Assembly (NCBI RefSeq): GCF_003337715.1 | Contig: NZ_QPIX01000005.1 | Location: forward strand, 124,001 to 188,000 | Length of the DNA: 64,000 nt | Reading direction: 5' to 3' | Origin: Ciceribacter lividus | Lineage (GTDB): Bacteria; Pseudomonadota; Alphaproteobacteria; Rhizobiales; Rhizobiaceae | In this document: positions 8,959 to 18,229 of the stretch, one piece after another | Position numbering within the stretch: the first letter of the stretch is position 1 | Layout: every line of letters begins with the position of its first letter | Notes under the pieces: generated by a model | Seen by the model: only the letters and a program-made list of their open reading frames with translations | Databases searched by the model: none | Told to the model about the DNA's origin: nothing | Translations under genes and position numbers: made by a program

Positions 8959-9092
8959 GTCGCCTGCCAAAAAAGACCGGACGCGGGCCAAGTTACGGGA
9001 AAAACTGCCGAAAATGCCTATGGAGACGCCCGACGAGCGGCCGCACGAGGCGTTGTTGCCGTCGTATCAATCTAATTGCGATGAGGAGAAAG

Positions 9093-9167
9093 TGGCACGC
9101 CCTAGGGGAGTCGAACCCCTCTTCCCAGAATGAAAATCTGGTGTCCTAACCGATAGACGAAGGGCGC
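9093..9167 (-). tRNA. tRNA-Glu(TTC), copy 2
   Basis: Identical in its 75 bases to the gene at 8814-8888: same acceptor stem, TTC anticodon and encoded CCA. It is upstream of copy 1 on the minus strand and has its own promoter, so each gene can be transcribed alone. Confidence 0.96.
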
Positions 9168-9188
9168 GTGCGCTTCGTTGTGGCGCCC

Positions 9189-9217
9189 TTATAGTCAGGG
9201 CTTCAGAATCCCGCAAG
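9189..9217 (-). promoter_or_regulatory. Promoter of tRNA-Glu copy 2
   Basis: Complement CTTGCG (9217-9212), 17-base spacer and CTATAA (9194-9189), the same as for copy 1 apart from one spacer change. Confidence 0.7.
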
Positions 9218-9410
9218 CGGCTTTTCTCTGTTTTTTGCAAAAAATGTGACGGCTGTGGATTCTTCCGAAGAAAGCACAGGAAAGACGTATTATATCAACT
9301 ACATAATGGCTGATTCTACGCTGTCTTTAGGCCGTATTGCCTTACGGAAGGCTGCCAAAACGAGCGGCACACCCTCCACCTGTTGAGCTGCAGGGAGCGG
9401 GAGGCGCGCT

Positions 9411-10127
9411 CTACGACTTCGCCTTGCCGAGCAGGCGACCGAGAATCGGCAGAAGCGTCTTCTTCTTCGCAGGTTCTGTCGGCGTTTCCTCGGCCATAGG
9501 TGTGGCCGGGTCCGTGCTGGCTTCCTCTTCGGGCTCCGATGCGGTCGGCAGGCCGGCAGCATCGGCGAGGGGAGCTTCTTCGGGCGGCAATCCGGTCGCC
9601 TGCTCGTCAGCCGGCAGACCGGCCGGCTCGACGGAGGCATATTGCGGGGCACTGAACAGGCTGCCGGTCATCGGATTTACGCGCCGCGTCGGCATTTCGG
9701 CGGGCACGAGGCTCGCGGCCGTCATCGTCGAGGCGCCGGCCTCGACCGGCACCTGCTCCGCTTGCTGGGCGAAAATGCTGGAACGACCGGCATTGATCGC
9801 GGCCGGCTGCATGACGACATCGCCGAGGTTGGCGGGGTTGGCGAACGCCGGCGAGGCCGCGTACGAAGGCCGGGCGGCGGCGGCGTCGCCCGGGGCCATG
9901 GAAACCACTGTCGGGTCCGAATAGCCGGCATCTGCCGGCCCGGGCTTCCTTGCTGCCACGGCCTTGGCGGGAGAGCCTGTGGTCTGCGCAGCAGGCGCGG
10001 CGACTTTCTCGATGGACGCCTTTTCGCCGGTCGTCGCGCAGCCTTGCAGCGCCGTCAGGGCGACGCCGCAGAGGGCGAGGCGAAACGCGATCCCGCGACG
10101 CACCGACGATATCGGCAGGCAGTCCAT
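9411..10127 (-). CDS. Acidic Ala/Pro-rich lipoprotein of unknown function
   Basis: A 238-residue protein starting at the ATG at 10127 (MDCLPISSVRRG), with a signal peptide ending in the lipobox LQGC. The mature part is low-complexity and rich in Ala, Pro and Glu; a run of Glu/Thr/Pro near the C-terminus is followed by a short basic tail (KKKTLLPILGRLLGKAKS) that could form an amphipathic helix. The frame is open further upstream, but those codons have no signal peptide. The Shine-Dalgarno is poor. No known domain is recognised; it is probably a rhizobial envelope protein. Confidence 0.65.
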   Translation of the reverse strand: MDCLPISSVRRGIAFRLALCGVALTALQGCATTGEKASIEKVAAPAAQTTGSPAKAVAARKPGPADAGYSDPTVVSMAPGDAAAARPSYAASPAFANPANLGDVVMQPAAINAGRSSIFAQQAEQVPVEAGASTMTAASLVPAEMPTRRVNPMTGSLFSAPQYASVEPAGLPADEQATGLPPEEAPLADAAGLPTASEPEEEASTDPATPMAEETPTEPAKKKTLLPILGRLLGKAKS

Positions 10128-10248
10128 GGAAGAAACCCCGCAGAACTGGTTGGCAGCGGCCCGGCACCGGAACAGCGAGTGAGTCGGCGCGGCCGCAGGT
10201 TCTGCATGGAGGTAGCCCGCCAAGCTTGCGCGAGGCGGGCCGAAGCCG

Positions 10249-10689
10249 TCACCAGGCGCCGGTATTCGGCATCGAGAGCCAGGGCTCGGCCGGGGCCAGA
10301 CCCTCGCCCTTCTGCAGGATCTCGATCGAGATGCCGTCCGGTGAGCGCACGAAGGCCATGTGGCCGTCGCGCGGCGGACGGTTGATCGTCACGCCGTTTT
10401 CCATCAGCGTCCGACAAGTGGCGTAGATATCGTCGACCTCGTAGGCCAGGTGACCGAAGTTGCGACCTCCGGTGTAATCCTCGGTGTCCCAGTTATAGGT
10501 GAGCTCCAGGCAGGGCGCCTTGTTGTCGCGCGCGGCCTCGACGTCGGCCGGGGCGGCCAGGAAAACCAGCGTGAACCGGCCCTTTTCGTTCTCCATGCGC
10601 CGGACCTCGATGAGGCCGAAGACACGGCAGTAGAAGTCGAGCGACGCATCAAGATCTTTGACGCGTACCATGGTGTGAAGATAGCGCAT
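10249..10689 (-). CDS. gloA: Lactoylglutathione lyase (glyoxalase I)
   Basis: Converts the methylglyoxal-glutathione hemithioacetal to S-lactoylglutathione. The 146 residues start [20 protein letters not shown], the typical glyoxalase opening with metal-ligand histidine H5. [14 protein letters not shown] with the following FGHLAYEV, and the C-terminal DPDG-like [15 protein letters not shown], supply the other ligands. The ATG at 10689 has an ideal AGGAGG ahead of it. It is the first gene of a possible two-gene unit with the lipoprotein at 9411. Confidence 0.95.
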   Translation of the reverse strand: MRYLHTMVRVKDLDASLDFYCRVFGLIEVRRMENEKGRFTLVFLAAPADVEAARDNKAPCLELTYNWDTEDYTGGRNFGHLAYEVDDIYATCRTLMENGVTINRPPRDGHMAFVRSPDGISIEILQKGEGLAPAEPWLSMPNTGAW

Positions 10690-10873
10690 GATGTCCTCCT
10701 AATAACGTGTCCGGATATGGAACAGACGACAGCTTCGAGCAAGGATGAAGCGTCAAAAGGATTTGGGTATATCTTAGACAGGGACTTGCGCGACACCAAC
10801 CTGCGAATGTTAATCTGATAGTCAAGAATCAGTTAACGAACCGGTGTGACGCGTTTTCGAGGGGCGTGAGGAA

Positions 10874-11452
10874 ATGGCCGACAGGATTTCATCGAAAGGG
10901 CTCGCCGAGTTCGAAGAGCTGTCCGGCGAAGCCGTCGAACTTCTCGAGATCACCGGCGTGGTCAAGTGGTTCGACGTCGCCAAGGGGTTCGGCTTCATCG
11001 TTCCGGACAACGGCATGCAGGACGTCCTGCTGCACGTGACCTGCCTGCGACGTGACGGCTACCAGACCATCCTCGAGGGCACGCGCATCGTTGCGCTGAT
11101 CCAGAAGCGCGAGCGCGGTTACCAGACCTTCCGCATCCTCTCCATGGACCAGTCCACGGCGATCCACCCCTCGCAGATGCCGCCGGTGCGCACCCATGTG
11201 CAGGTAACGCCGACGAGCGGGCTGGAGCGGGTGCTGGTGAAGTGGTTCAACCGCACCAAGGGTTTCGGCTTCCTGACGCGTGGCGAGGGCACCGAGGACA
11301 TTTTCGTTCACATGGAAACGCTGCGGCGCTACGGTCTTACGGAACTTCGGCCCGGCCAGAGCGTTCTGGTGCGCTTCGGCAATGGCGACAAAGGGTTGAT
11401 GGCCGCCGAAATCCATCCCGACAATCCGGGTCCGGCGACCCGGGCCCATTGA
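10874..11452 (+). CDS. Two-domain cold-shock (CSD) protein
   Basis: A 192-residue protein with two cold-shock domains, about residues 30-95 and 118-185. Both carry RNP1-like motifs: VKWFDVAKGFGFIVPD and VKWFNRTKGFGFLTRG, followed by the RNP2-like VLLHVTCL and IFVHMETL. The first domain has divergent residues in RNP2. Such double-CSD proteins are common in alphaproteobacteria and bind single-stranded nucleic acid as RNA chaperones or regulators. The ATG follows GAGGA. The 180-base upstream gap has no clear promoter. It is followed 11 bases later by the DUF192 gene. Confidence 0.92.
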   Translation: MADRISSKGLAEFEELSGEAVELLEITGVVKWFDVAKGFGFIVPDNGMQDVLLHVTCLRRDGYQTILEGTRIVALIQKRERGYQTFRILSMDQSTAIHPSQMPPVRTHVQVTPTSGLERVLVKWFNRTKGFGFLTRGEGTEDIFVHMETLRRYGLTELRPGQSVLVRFGNGDKGLMAAEIHPDNPGPATRAH

Positions 11453-11463
11453 GGCACTGTCTC

Positions 11464-11937
11464 ATGATTCGTGAAATCTGGAGAAGCGCTGTCCTGGCGC
11501 TTTTTTTGTTGCTTCCGGTCGCGGCGTCGGCGCAAGAGGCCGGCCTGCGCAAGGCGGCACTGGCGATTGAAACGCCGGGCGGCGAGCGCCATGTCTTTCA
11601 GGTGGAATGGGCAGGCACGTCGGCCGAACGCGAGCGTGGGCTGATGTTCAGGACCGAGCTTGACGCCGATGCCGGCATGATCTTCGATTTCGGCGAGGCC
11701 CGGTCGGTGATGATGTGGATGAAGAACACGCCTCTGCCGCTCGATATGCTGTTCATCGACGAGAAGGGTGTCGTCAGCCGGATCGCCGAGCGCACCGTGC
11801 CCTATTCGCAAGATATTATCGCCTCTCCGGGGGCTGTTCGCTATGTGCTGGAGATCAACGGCGGGCGGTCGGCTACGCTCGGCATCGTCCCGGGCAGTCG
11901 CGTGGATGTGGACGCGGCCCGGGCATCGTTGAAATGA
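11464..11937 (+). CDS. DUF192 family exported protein
   Basis: A 157-residue secreted protein: signal peptide MIREIWRSAVLALFLLLPVAASA, then the DUF192 domain with its hallmarks ERERGLMFRTEL, GMIFDF, VMMWMKNTPLPLDMLFID and VLEINGG. The molecular role of the family is not established. The ATG at 11464 starts the signal peptide and lies 11 bases after the cold-shock gene, so the pair is probably co-transcribed. Confidence 0.88.
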   Translation: MIREIWRSAVLALFLLLPVAASAQEAGLRKAALAIETPGGERHVFQVEWAGTSAERERGLMFRTELDADAGMIFDFGEARSVMMWMKNTPLPLDMLFIDEKGVVSRIAERTVPYSQDIIASPGAVRYVLEINGGRSATLGIVPGSRVDVDAARASLK

Positions 11938-12030
11938 CAGCGTTTTTGTGACCGCTCATGGTGGCGGAAAGTCGATTTTAGCTGTTGCCCCTGACGGGTG
12001 AACCGTGTATCTCGGCATTGATCGCTGGAA

Positions 12031-12107
<77 letters not shown>

Positions 12108-12178
12108 CCGCGGTGGTCCTGCGATCGTCCGGGGAGGGGACCTTCCTTCCTTCGCAGTCCTTTGGAGCTCGTTGCGAC

Positions 12179-12484
12179 ATGACCGCCAAGATTTATCGCC
12201 CCGCCAAGACCGCCATGCAGTCGGGCAAGGCCAAGACGCAGTTCTGGCTGCTCGAATACGAGCAGGAAGTACCGCGCAAGGTCGAGCCGATGATGGGCTA
12301 TACGAGCTCGGCCGATACGCGCCAGCAGGTCAAGATCACCTTCGAGACGCTCGAACAGGCAGAAGCTTTCGCCAATCGCAACGGTATCGAATACCGGGTG
12401 ATCCTGCCCAAGGAAGCCAAGCGCCAGGTCGTATCCTATACCGACAATTTCCGTTATAACCGCCTGCAGCCCTGGACGCACTGA
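12179..12484 (+). CDS. NDUFS4-like accessory subunit of respiratory complex I
   Basis: A 101-residue protein of the ETC complex I subunit family, related to mitochondrial NDUFS4 (18-kDa subunit). Family signs are IYRPAKTAMQSGKAKTQFW at the N-terminus, WLLEYEQ, then MMGYTSSADTRQQVKITF and the C-terminal FRYNRLQPWTH. It is expected to bind the peripheral arm of NADH:ubiquinone oxidoreductase. It sits alone between two tRNA genes, far from a nuo operon. Start ATG 12179 matches the family N-terminus; the upstream open frame overlaps the tRNA-Pro region. Confidence 0.9.
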   Translation: MTAKIYRPAKTAMQSGKAKTQFWLLEYEQEVPRKVEPMMGYTSSADTRQQVKITFETLEQAEAFANRNGIEYRVILPKEAKRQVVSYTDNFRYNRLQPWTH

Positions 12485-12544
12485 CCGCGTCCGGCCTTGC
12501 AGGACCGCCGTCGTCGTTCGCCGGACCAGAAGGCGACGCACGGA

Positions 12545-12621
<77 letters not shown>

Positions 12622-12728
12622 TTCTCCCCGTTACCCGCGCCCGCCGTCGCGACGTGTTCCCGTCTCGTTCTCATGCCCTCTGGCGACGACTCCCTTGCCG
12701 TGATAATGGCGGGACGTGAGGTATTCGC

Positions 12729-13508
12729 ATGGCCCGTTCTCCTTCGTCGTCACCTAAACGCGCGCCGCGCAAGCGCCGCAAGTCGTCCAGCTCGCGTTCG
12801 TCCGGCAGCCTCTGGCCATGGGCTGGCGCGCTGATCGTCGTTGCCGGCGCCATCGCCGTTTACGATAGTCGTGATCAGTGGCGGGGGAGCTGGCCGAGGA
12901 TTGCCGCTCTGGTGCAGCCGAAGAGCGGCGGCGCTGGCAAGAGCGAGGACAGAAAGCCCGCGAGCAAGCCGTCGTCCGCAAAACCCGTTCCACCAGCGCC
13001 TGTTGGCGCGTCACCGAAGCCGAAATCCGAACCGGGCCGAACAACGACAGCGGCGCTGATCCCGCCCGCGCCCGTCGGGGCTGCTTCGCCGCAGACCGTG
13101 CCGCAGCAGCGACCGGCAGAGGGCGGCCCGGCAGAGGGCGGCATGGAGGGCAGGGGATTTGCCGGAACCTTTTACTATTGCGGTACGTCCGGGCTCGACA
13201 ATTGCGTGGCGAGCGGCGACACCTTCTGGCATCGCAAGACGAGGATCGTGCTTGCCGACGCCGTCGCGCCGCAGACCGAGAGGGCGAAGTGCCAGGCCGA
13301 ACGGGACAAGGGCTTTGCCGCCAAGGTCCGTCTCAAGGAGCTGCTCAACGCCGGTACCTTCGATCTCGTCGCGCCGGGCATGCCGGTTGCGGCTTCAGGC
13401 AGTGAATTCAAGGTGGTGCTGCGCAACGGGCGTTCGCTCGGTACGGTCCTTCTGAACGAGGGGCTGGCGCAGCCGCGGACCGGGGAACGCAAGGGCTGGT
13501 GCCCGTAG
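12729..13508 (+). CDS. Membrane-anchored SNase-like (thermonuclease-fold) protein
   Basis: A 259-residue protein. The first 25 residues are extremely basic and serine-rich (MARSPSSSPKRAPRKRRKSS), followed by one hydrophobic segment (about 27-44, LWPWAGALIVVAGAIAVY). A Pro/Ala/Lys linker runs to about 145, then a C-terminal domain resembling the staphylococcal-nuclease fold (GDTFWHRKTRIVLADAVAPQT, then KARLKELLN-like helix and LRNGRSLGTVLLNEGLA). The topology suggests an inner-membrane anchor with the domain in the periplasm. Catalytic Arg/Glu residues of true nucleases are not obvious, so activity is doubtful. Confidence 0.75.
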   Translation: MARSPSSSPKRAPRKRRKSSSSRSSGSLWPWAGALIVVAGAIAVYDSRDQWRGSWPRIAALVQPKSGGAGKSEDRKPASKPSSAKPVPPAPVGASPKPKSEPGRTTTAALIPPAPVGAASPQTVPQQRPAEGGPAEGGMEGRGFAGTFYYCGTSGLDNCVASGDTFWHRKTRIVLADAVAPQTERAKCQAERDKGFAAKVRLKELLNAGTFDLVAPGMPVAASGSEFKVVLRNGRSLGTVLLNEGLAQPRTGERKGWCP

Positions 13509-13538
13509 GCGACGGTCTTAGAGACGTGAGCAAACAAA

Positions 13539-13576
13539 GAGAAACCCGCCGCGGCGACGAGCCGGGCGGGTTTCTC
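13539..13576. terminator. Bidirectional intrinsic terminator
   Basis: A perfect 12-bp inverted repeat pairs 13539-13550 (gagaaacccgcc) with 13565-13576, enclosing an extra 4-bp inner stem. It lies between the convergent SNase-like gene and aapP, and can serve both. Confidence 0.8.
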
Positions 13577-13598
13577 GTAAGGATGTCTGGCCCGCGCC

Positions 13599-14369
13599 TC
13601 AGTGCAGGATCTGGCTCAGGAACAGCTTGGTGCGTTCGTGCTGCGGATTGTCGAAGAACTCGGCCGGCGAGTTCTGTTCGACGATCTGCCCCTGGTCCAT
13701 GAAGATCACGCGGTTGGCGACCTGACGGGCAAAGCCCATTTCATGCGTCACGCAGAGCATGGTCATACCTTCTTCGGCGAGACCCACCATGGTGTCGAGC
13801 ACTTCCTTGACCATTTCCGGATCGAGCGCCGAGGTCGGCTCGTCGAAGAGCATGATCTTCGGCTTCATGCAGAGAGCGCGCGCGATCGCCACGCGCTGCT
13901 GCTGGCCGCCGGAGAGCTGGCCCGGATACTTGTTCGCCTGTTCCGGGATCTTCACGCGCGTCAGGAAGTGCATGGCGACCTCTTCCGCTTCCTTCTTCGG
14001 CATCTTGCGGACCCAGATGGGCGCAAGTGTGCAGTTCTCGAGGATCGTCAGGTGCGGGAAGAGGTTGAAGTGCTGGAACACCATGCCGACTTCGCGGCGG
14101 ACCTCGTCGATCTTCTTGAGGTCGTTCGTAAGCTCGATACCGTCGACGATGATCTGCCCGGCCTGGTGCTCCTCGAGCCGGTTGATGCAACGGATCATGG
14201 TCGACTTGCCCGATCCGGAGGGACCGGCGATGACGATGCGCTCGCCCTTCATGACCTTGAGGTTGACGTCGCGCAGCACGTGGAAGTCCCCGTACCACTT
14301 GTTCATGTTGACGATTTCGACGGCGACTTCCGTCTGCGAAATTCCGGGTTGAACGGCTTGCTGGGCCAT
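13599..14369 (-). CDS. aapP: General L-amino acid ABC transporter, ATP-binding protein
   Basis: The 256-residue ATPase of the Aap importer. Walker [11 protein letters not shown]-loop FQHFNLFPH, signature [15 protein letters not shown], Walker [13 protein letters not shown] and the switch histidine in CVTHEMGFA are intact. The ATG at 14369 (MAQQAV) follows AGGAAC; a start five codons upstream is possible. It is the last gene of aapJQMP, 15 bases after aapM, and is followed by an intrinsic terminator at 13539-13576. Confidence 0.96.
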   Translation of the reverse strand: MAQQAVQPGISQTEVAVEIVNMNKWYGDFHVLRDVNLKVMKGERIVIAGPSGSGKSTMIRCINRLEEHQAGQIIVDGIELTNDLKKIDEVRREVGMVFQHFNLFPHLTILENCTLAPIWVRKMPKKEAEEVAMHFLTRVKIPEQANKYPGQLSGGQQQRVAIARALCMKPKIMLFDEPTSALDPEMVKEVLDTMVGLAEEGMTMLCVTHEMGFARQVANRVIFMDQGQIVEQNSPAEFFDNPQHERTKLFLSQILH

Positions 14370-14384
14370 GTTTGTTCCTCTCAT

Positions 14385-15542
14385 TTATCTCTTGTGGCCT
14401 CTGTCCAGGCGGCGCTCGACGAAAGCCGAGTAGCGCGACATCCCGAAGCAGAACAACCAGAATACGAAGCCGGCGAAGATAAGGCCGGTGAGCGGGGTCA
14501 CCGGGGTCAGCCAGCTGGCATCGCCGAAGCTCGCCTTCACGATGCCGAGCAGGTCGTACATGTTGATGATCGACACGAGCGAGGTGTCCTTGAACATGCC
14601 GATGAAGGTGTTGACGATGCCAGGAATGACGAGCTTGATCGCCTGCGGCATGATGATCAGGATCATCTTCTGCCAGTAGGTGAGGCCGAGAGAGTCGGCG
14701 CCTTCGTACTGACCCTTCGGAATGGCCTGCAGACCGCCGCGGATGACTTCCGCCATGTAGGCGGAGGCGAAGATCGAGACGCCGACCAACGCGCGCACGA
14801 ACTTGTCGATGTTGTTGCCGGGCGTCAGGAAGAGCGGCAGCAGCACGCTCGCCATGAAGAGCACGGTGATCAGCGGCACGCCGCGGACGAGCTCGATGAA
14901 CCCGATGGAGGCGGAGCGCACGATCGGCATGTCGGAGCGGCGGCCGAGCGCGAGCACGATGCCGAACGGCAGTGAGACCACGATCCCCACGAAGGAGAGG
15001 ATCAGTGTCACCATCAGCCCGCCCCACTGGCTCGTCTCGACGTGCGAGAGGCCGAACCAGCCGCCGAGCAATAGCACATAGGCGAGGATCGGCAGGGCGG
15101 CGAGGAGCAGCAGCGCGTTGAGCCCCTTGCGCGGTGCAGACGGAACGAGCATCGGGACGAGCAGGCCGACGAAGAGAATGGCGATCAGGATCGGACGCCA
15201 GAGCTGGTCGCGCGGATAGGAACCCACCATGAACTGGGTGAACCAGTCACCGACATAGGCCCAGCATGCACCGCTCCAGCCTTCCGGCTGGATACCGCCC
15301 TGGACGGTGGTGGCGCAGACCGCACGGTCTTCGCCCGTCCAGACGGCCGAGACGAACAGCCAGTCGAACGCCGATGAGGCGAACCAGAGGATGATCGCAC
15401 CGAAGACGACCGTCGTGATCGCGTCGAGCGGGGTTGCAAACAGGTTCTTGCGGGCCCAGCCGAACGCCGAGCGGTCGCTGAGCGGAGCGGGCTGGGGCGC
15501 CAGGAACTCCTGGCGGAGATAGGAGACGTTGTTTTCGCTCAT
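14385..15542 (-). CDS. aapM: General L-amino acid ABC transporter, permease AapM
   Basis: A 385-residue inner-membrane permease with a long N-terminal region (several membrane segments before residue 160). The HisMQ-type C-terminal half carries the ABC-coupling loop ([22 protein letters not shown]). The unusual length and N-terminal extension are typical of the AapQ/AapM and BztB/C pair rather than of simple polar amino-acid permeases. Its start lies one base after the aapQ stop, so translation is likely coupled. Confidence 0.95.
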   Translation of the reverse strand: MSENNVSYLRQEFLAPQPAPLSDRSAFGWARKNLFATPLDAITTVVFGAIILWFASSAFDWLFVSAVWTGEDRAVCATTVQGGIQPEGWSGACWAYVGDWFTQFMVGSYPRDQLWRPILIAILFVGLLVPMLVPSAPRKGLNALLLLAALPILAYVLLLGGWFGLSHVETSQWGGLMVTLILSFVGIVVSLPFGIVLALGRRSDMPIVRSASIGFIELVRGVPLITVLFMASVLLPLFLTPGNNIDKFVRALVGVSIFASAYMAEVIRGGLQAIPKGQYEGADSLGLTYWQKMILIIMPQAIKLVIPGIVNTFIGMFKDTSLVSIINMYDLLGIVKASFGDASWLTPVTPLTGLIFAGFVFWLFCFGMSRYSAFVERRLDRGHKR

Positions 15543-15543
15543 G

Positions 15544-16737
15544 TCAGCGCTCCACCAGGGCCATCTTGGCGTTGAACCAGTTCATGAAGAGAGAGGTCGC
15601 GAGGCTGATCGACACGTAGATCAGCATCCAGATCGCGATGATCTCGATGGAATGGCCCGACTGATTGAGGATCGTTCCGCCGACCGCGACCAGATCGGCG
15701 TAACCGATGGCGACGGCAAGCGACGAGTTCTTGGTCAGGTTGAGGTACTGCGAGGTAAGCGGCGGAATGATGATCCGCAGCGCCTGCGGCAGGACCACAA
15801 GACGCGTCGTCGGGCCTCTGCGCAGGCCGAGCGCGCTCGCCGCCTCTGTTTGACCTTTCGGCACGCCCCGGATGCCCGCACGGACGATCTCGGCGATGAA
15901 GGCGGCTGTGTAGAACGACAGCGCCATGTAGAGCGACAGGAACTCCGGACCGATGGCTGTGCCGCCCCGCATGTTGAACTTGCCGAGCTCCGGAATGTCG
16001 AAGGTGACCGGTGCGCCGATGATCGCGAAGGCGACAAGCGGCAGGCCGATGATCAGCGCGATATTAATCCAGAGGACGGGCGGGCGCTTGCCGGTGGCGA
16101 GCTGTTTCTTCGTCGCCCAACGCGCGTAGAGGATGGCTGCGACGACGCCCGCCACGAAGGCGGCGACGACCAGGGACATGCCCTCACCGAAGACTGGCGC
16201 CGGCATGTAGATGCCGCGGTTGCTGACGAAGACCGACAGAGGCAGTGCCAACGACGAACGGACGTCCGGCAGCAGCGAGAGAACGCCCTTGTACCAGAAG
16301 AAGATGACGAGCAGCGGCGGGATGTTGCGGAACACCTCGACATAGACCGTTGCGAGCCGCGAGATCAGCCAGTTGTGCGAAAGTCGGCCGATGCCGACGA
16401 TCAGCCCGATGATGCTGGCCGTGATGATCCCGCAAACGGCGATGATCAAGGTATTGACGAGGCCGACTGCGAGCGCCTGCAGATACGTATTGTCGCTCGA
16501 ATAGGCGATCGGCGTCTGGGCGATGTCGAAGCCCGCCCGGTTTCTCAGAAACTCGAACCCGGCCGTCATGTTGGCGCGAGCGAGGTTCTGGGCGGCATTG
16601 GTTCCGGCGAACCAGAACAGCCAGACGATGAAGACGAGGGTCAGTGCCTGATAGACGAACTGACGGAAAGCTGGATTGTACAGCAAAGAGTGCACCGAAC
16701 GGCTATTGCCGTCCCGGCCCGAGGCGACCACTGCCAT
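15544..16737 (-). CDS. aapQ: General L-amino acid ABC transporter, permease AapQ
   Basis: A 397-residue permease partner of AapM. It has about eight hydrophobic segments, the first at about residues 27-47 ([19 protein letters not shown]), and the coupling loop [22 protein letters not shown] near residue 300. The start ATG at 16737 follows GGGGATA. It lies second in the operon, separated from aapJ by about 100 bases containing a stable hairpin (16797-16822). Confidence 0.95.
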   Translation of the reverse strand: MAVVASGRDGNSRSVHSLLYNPAFRQFVYQALTLVFIVWLFWFAGTNAAQNLARANMTAGFEFLRNRAGFDIAQTPIAYSSDNTYLQALAVGLVNTLIIAVCGIITASIIGLIVGIGRLSHNWLISRLATVYVEVFRNIPPLLVIFFWYKGVLSLLPDVRSSLALPLSVFVSNRGIYMPAPVFGEGMSLVVAAFVAGVVAAILYARWATKKQLATGKRPPVLWINIALIIGLPLVAFAIIGAPVTFDIPELGKFNMRGGTAIGPEFLSLYMALSFYTAAFIAEIVRAGIRGVPKGQTEAASALGLRRGPTTRLVVLPQALRIIIPPLTSQYLNLTKNSSLAVAIGYADLVAVGGTILNQSGHSIEIIAIWMLIYVSISLATSLFMNWFNAKMALVER

Positions 16738-16796
16738 GCATTATCCCCTGTTCGCAGCCATCATTTTTCGTAGCTGCCTTTTTTCATTCTGTCGAT

Positions 16797-16822
16797 CGGA
16801 AAGGCGCCGTGGCGCCTTTCCG
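16797..16822 (-). promoter_or_regulatory. Intercistronic hairpin between aapJ and aapQ
   Basis: A perfect 12-bp inverted repeat (16797-16808 with 16811-16822) just after the aapJ stop. There is no T-run after it on the minus strand, so it probably stabilises or partly terminates the aapJ message. That would allow more binding protein than permease, as in many ABC importers. Confidence 0.6.
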
Positions 16823-16841
16823 GTATGCTGGTTGCGACCGC

Positions 16842-17870
16842 TTAGCGGATCGGCGGAGCGTACTGCAGACCGCCCTTGGTCCACAGGGCATTGAGGCCAC
16901 GCTCGATCTTCAGCGGGCTTCCGGCGCCGACGTTGCGCTCGAAGGATTCGCCGTAGTTGCCGACCTGCTTGACGATGTTATAGGCCCACTTCTCATCCAG
17001 GCCGAGGTCCTTGCCGATCGTCTGGTCCTTTTCTTCGCCGAGGAAGCGCTTGATGTCCGGGTTTTCGGACTTCAGCATTTCGTCGACGTTGGCGGAGGTG
17101 ATGCCGAACTCTTCAGCCGAAACCATGGCGTAGTGTGCCCAGGTCACGACGTCGAACCACTTGGAGTCGTTCTGGCGAACGGCCGGACCGAGGGGTTCCT
17201 TGGAGATGATTTCGGGCAGGACCATGTGGTCGTCGGGGTTGGCGAGCGACAGGCGGATCGAGTAGAGGCCGGACTGGTCGGTCGTGTAGACGTCGCAACG
17301 GCCGGACTGGTAGGCGGCGTCGACTTCTTCCTGCTTCTCAAACACGACCGGCTTGTACTCGAGGCCGTTGGCCTTGAAGTAGTCGGCGAGGTTGAGTTCG
17401 GTCGTCGTGCCGGACTGCACGCAGACGGCGGCGCCCGACAGCTCGAGTGCGGACTTCACGTTGAGGCCCTTCGGAACCATGAAGCCCTGGCCGTCGTAGT
17501 AGTTGACGGCGCGGAAGTCGAAGCCGAGCTGCGAGTCACGGCTGGCGGTCCAGGTCGTGTTGCGGGCCAGCATGTCGATTTCACCCGACTGCAGGGCCGG
17601 GAAACGGTCCTTCGCGGAGAGGGGGGTGTACTTGACCTTGGTCGCGTCGCCGAAAACGGCAGCGGCGACGGCACGGCATACGTCGACATCAAGACCGGCC
17701 CAGTTGCCCGAGGAGTCCTGGGCGCCGAAGCCGGCGAGATTGGAGCCGTTGACACCGCACTGCACGAAACCCTTCGCCTTCACGTCGTCGAGCGTGCCGG
17801 CGAATGCAGCCGGTGCACCAAAACCGACGACTGCAGCGCCGAGAGCGACTGACAGAAGCTTCTTGTTCAT
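16842..17870 (-). CDS. aapJ: General L-amino acid-binding periplasmic protein
   Basis: The 342-residue periplasmic substrate-binding protein of the Aap system. Signal peptide MNKKLLSVALGAAVVGFGAPAAFA is followed by the SBP family 3 fold (GFVQCGVNGSNLAGFG, AGLDVDVCRAVAAAVFGD, the LARNTTWT segment). The mature protein has several cysteines (CGVNG, VDVCRA, AAVCVQ, GRCDVY) that may pair. ATG 17870 starts the signal peptide and has GGTTGGGA upstream; an in-frame ATG three codons earlier is less likely. First gene of the operon. Confidence 0.97.
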   Translation of the reverse strand: MNKKLLSVALGAAVVGFGAPAAFAGTLDDVKAKGFVQCGVNGSNLAGFGAQDSSGNWAGLDVDVCRAVAAAVFGDATKVKYTPLSAKDRFPALQSGEIDMLARNTTWTASRDSQLGFDFRAVNYYDGQGFMVPKGLNVKSALELSGAAVCVQSGTTTELNLADYFKANGLEYKPVVFEKQEEVDAAYQSGRCDVYTTDQSGLYSIRLSLANPDDHMVLPEIISKEPLGPAVRQNDSKWFDVVTWAHYAMVSAEEFGITSANVDEMLKSENPDIKRFLGEEKDQTIGKDLGLDEKWAYNIVKQVGNYGESFERNVGAGSPLKIERGLNALWTKGGLQYAPPIR

Positions 17871-18229
17871 TTTTCCCAACCTTTGTCTATTGTTCTTGAA
17901 AATACCCGACGGTCACGTTCGCTCGAACGATTTCATGCCTCCGCCGGCCCGCTGACCTCCCGGTGCGAGCCGCGCTATCACAGTCTTAAAATGAACCACG
18001 GTCAAGACTGCGGTCCGCGAAATGGGGTAGAAAATTGGAAAAATGCCTAATTCGCATCAAAATCAGGCAGGAAATGGCGGAAAAAATCGGAAATTGGCTA
18101 AAAAAGCACCGATTCGCCGCATAACCACCATCGAAACACCTGTCGGGGAGGGCGCAACGTGCCTTGACGTCCTTCGTCCGGGATACGACAAATCCGCTCG
18201 TCATATTCCCGAGGAAAGGCTTGGTTCTC
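17871..18229. other. Divergent intergenic region between aapJ and metC
   Basis: A 359-base gap with no supported gene. It holds the aapJ promoter (17977-18005). From 18020 to 18110 it is A-rich on the plus strand, with a repeated GAAAATTGG / GGAAATTGG motif about 55 bases apart. It was checked for the SAM-II aptamer often found before alphaproteobacterial met genes; the conserved core was not seen. Confidence 0.6.
17977..18005 (-). promoter_or_regulatory. Candidate aapJQMP promoter
   Basis: On the complement, TTGACC (18005-18000), a 17-base spacer and TGTGAT (17982-17977). The -35 is near-consensus and preceded by C, as in rhizobial promoters. This gives a leader of about 100 bases before aapJ. 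Confidence 0.5.

Larger units (their letters stand above)
9090..9220 (-). repeat. Tandem tRNA-Glu duplication, copy 2
   Basis: Second copy of the 131-base unit at 8811-8941, 279 bases away in direct orientation, with two mismatches. It carries a complete tRNA-Glu gene and promoter. Confidence 0.9.

Noticed and set aside
5515..8991. An 1158-codon open frame antisense to hom and recJ
   Set aside because: High GC leaves long open frames opposite real genes. hom and recJ have full family motifs on the plus strand; this product has biased Arg/Asp/His composition and no domain.
17871..18229. SAM-II riboswitch before metC
   Set aside because: The expected conserved core and pseudoknot partners were not seen in the leader.
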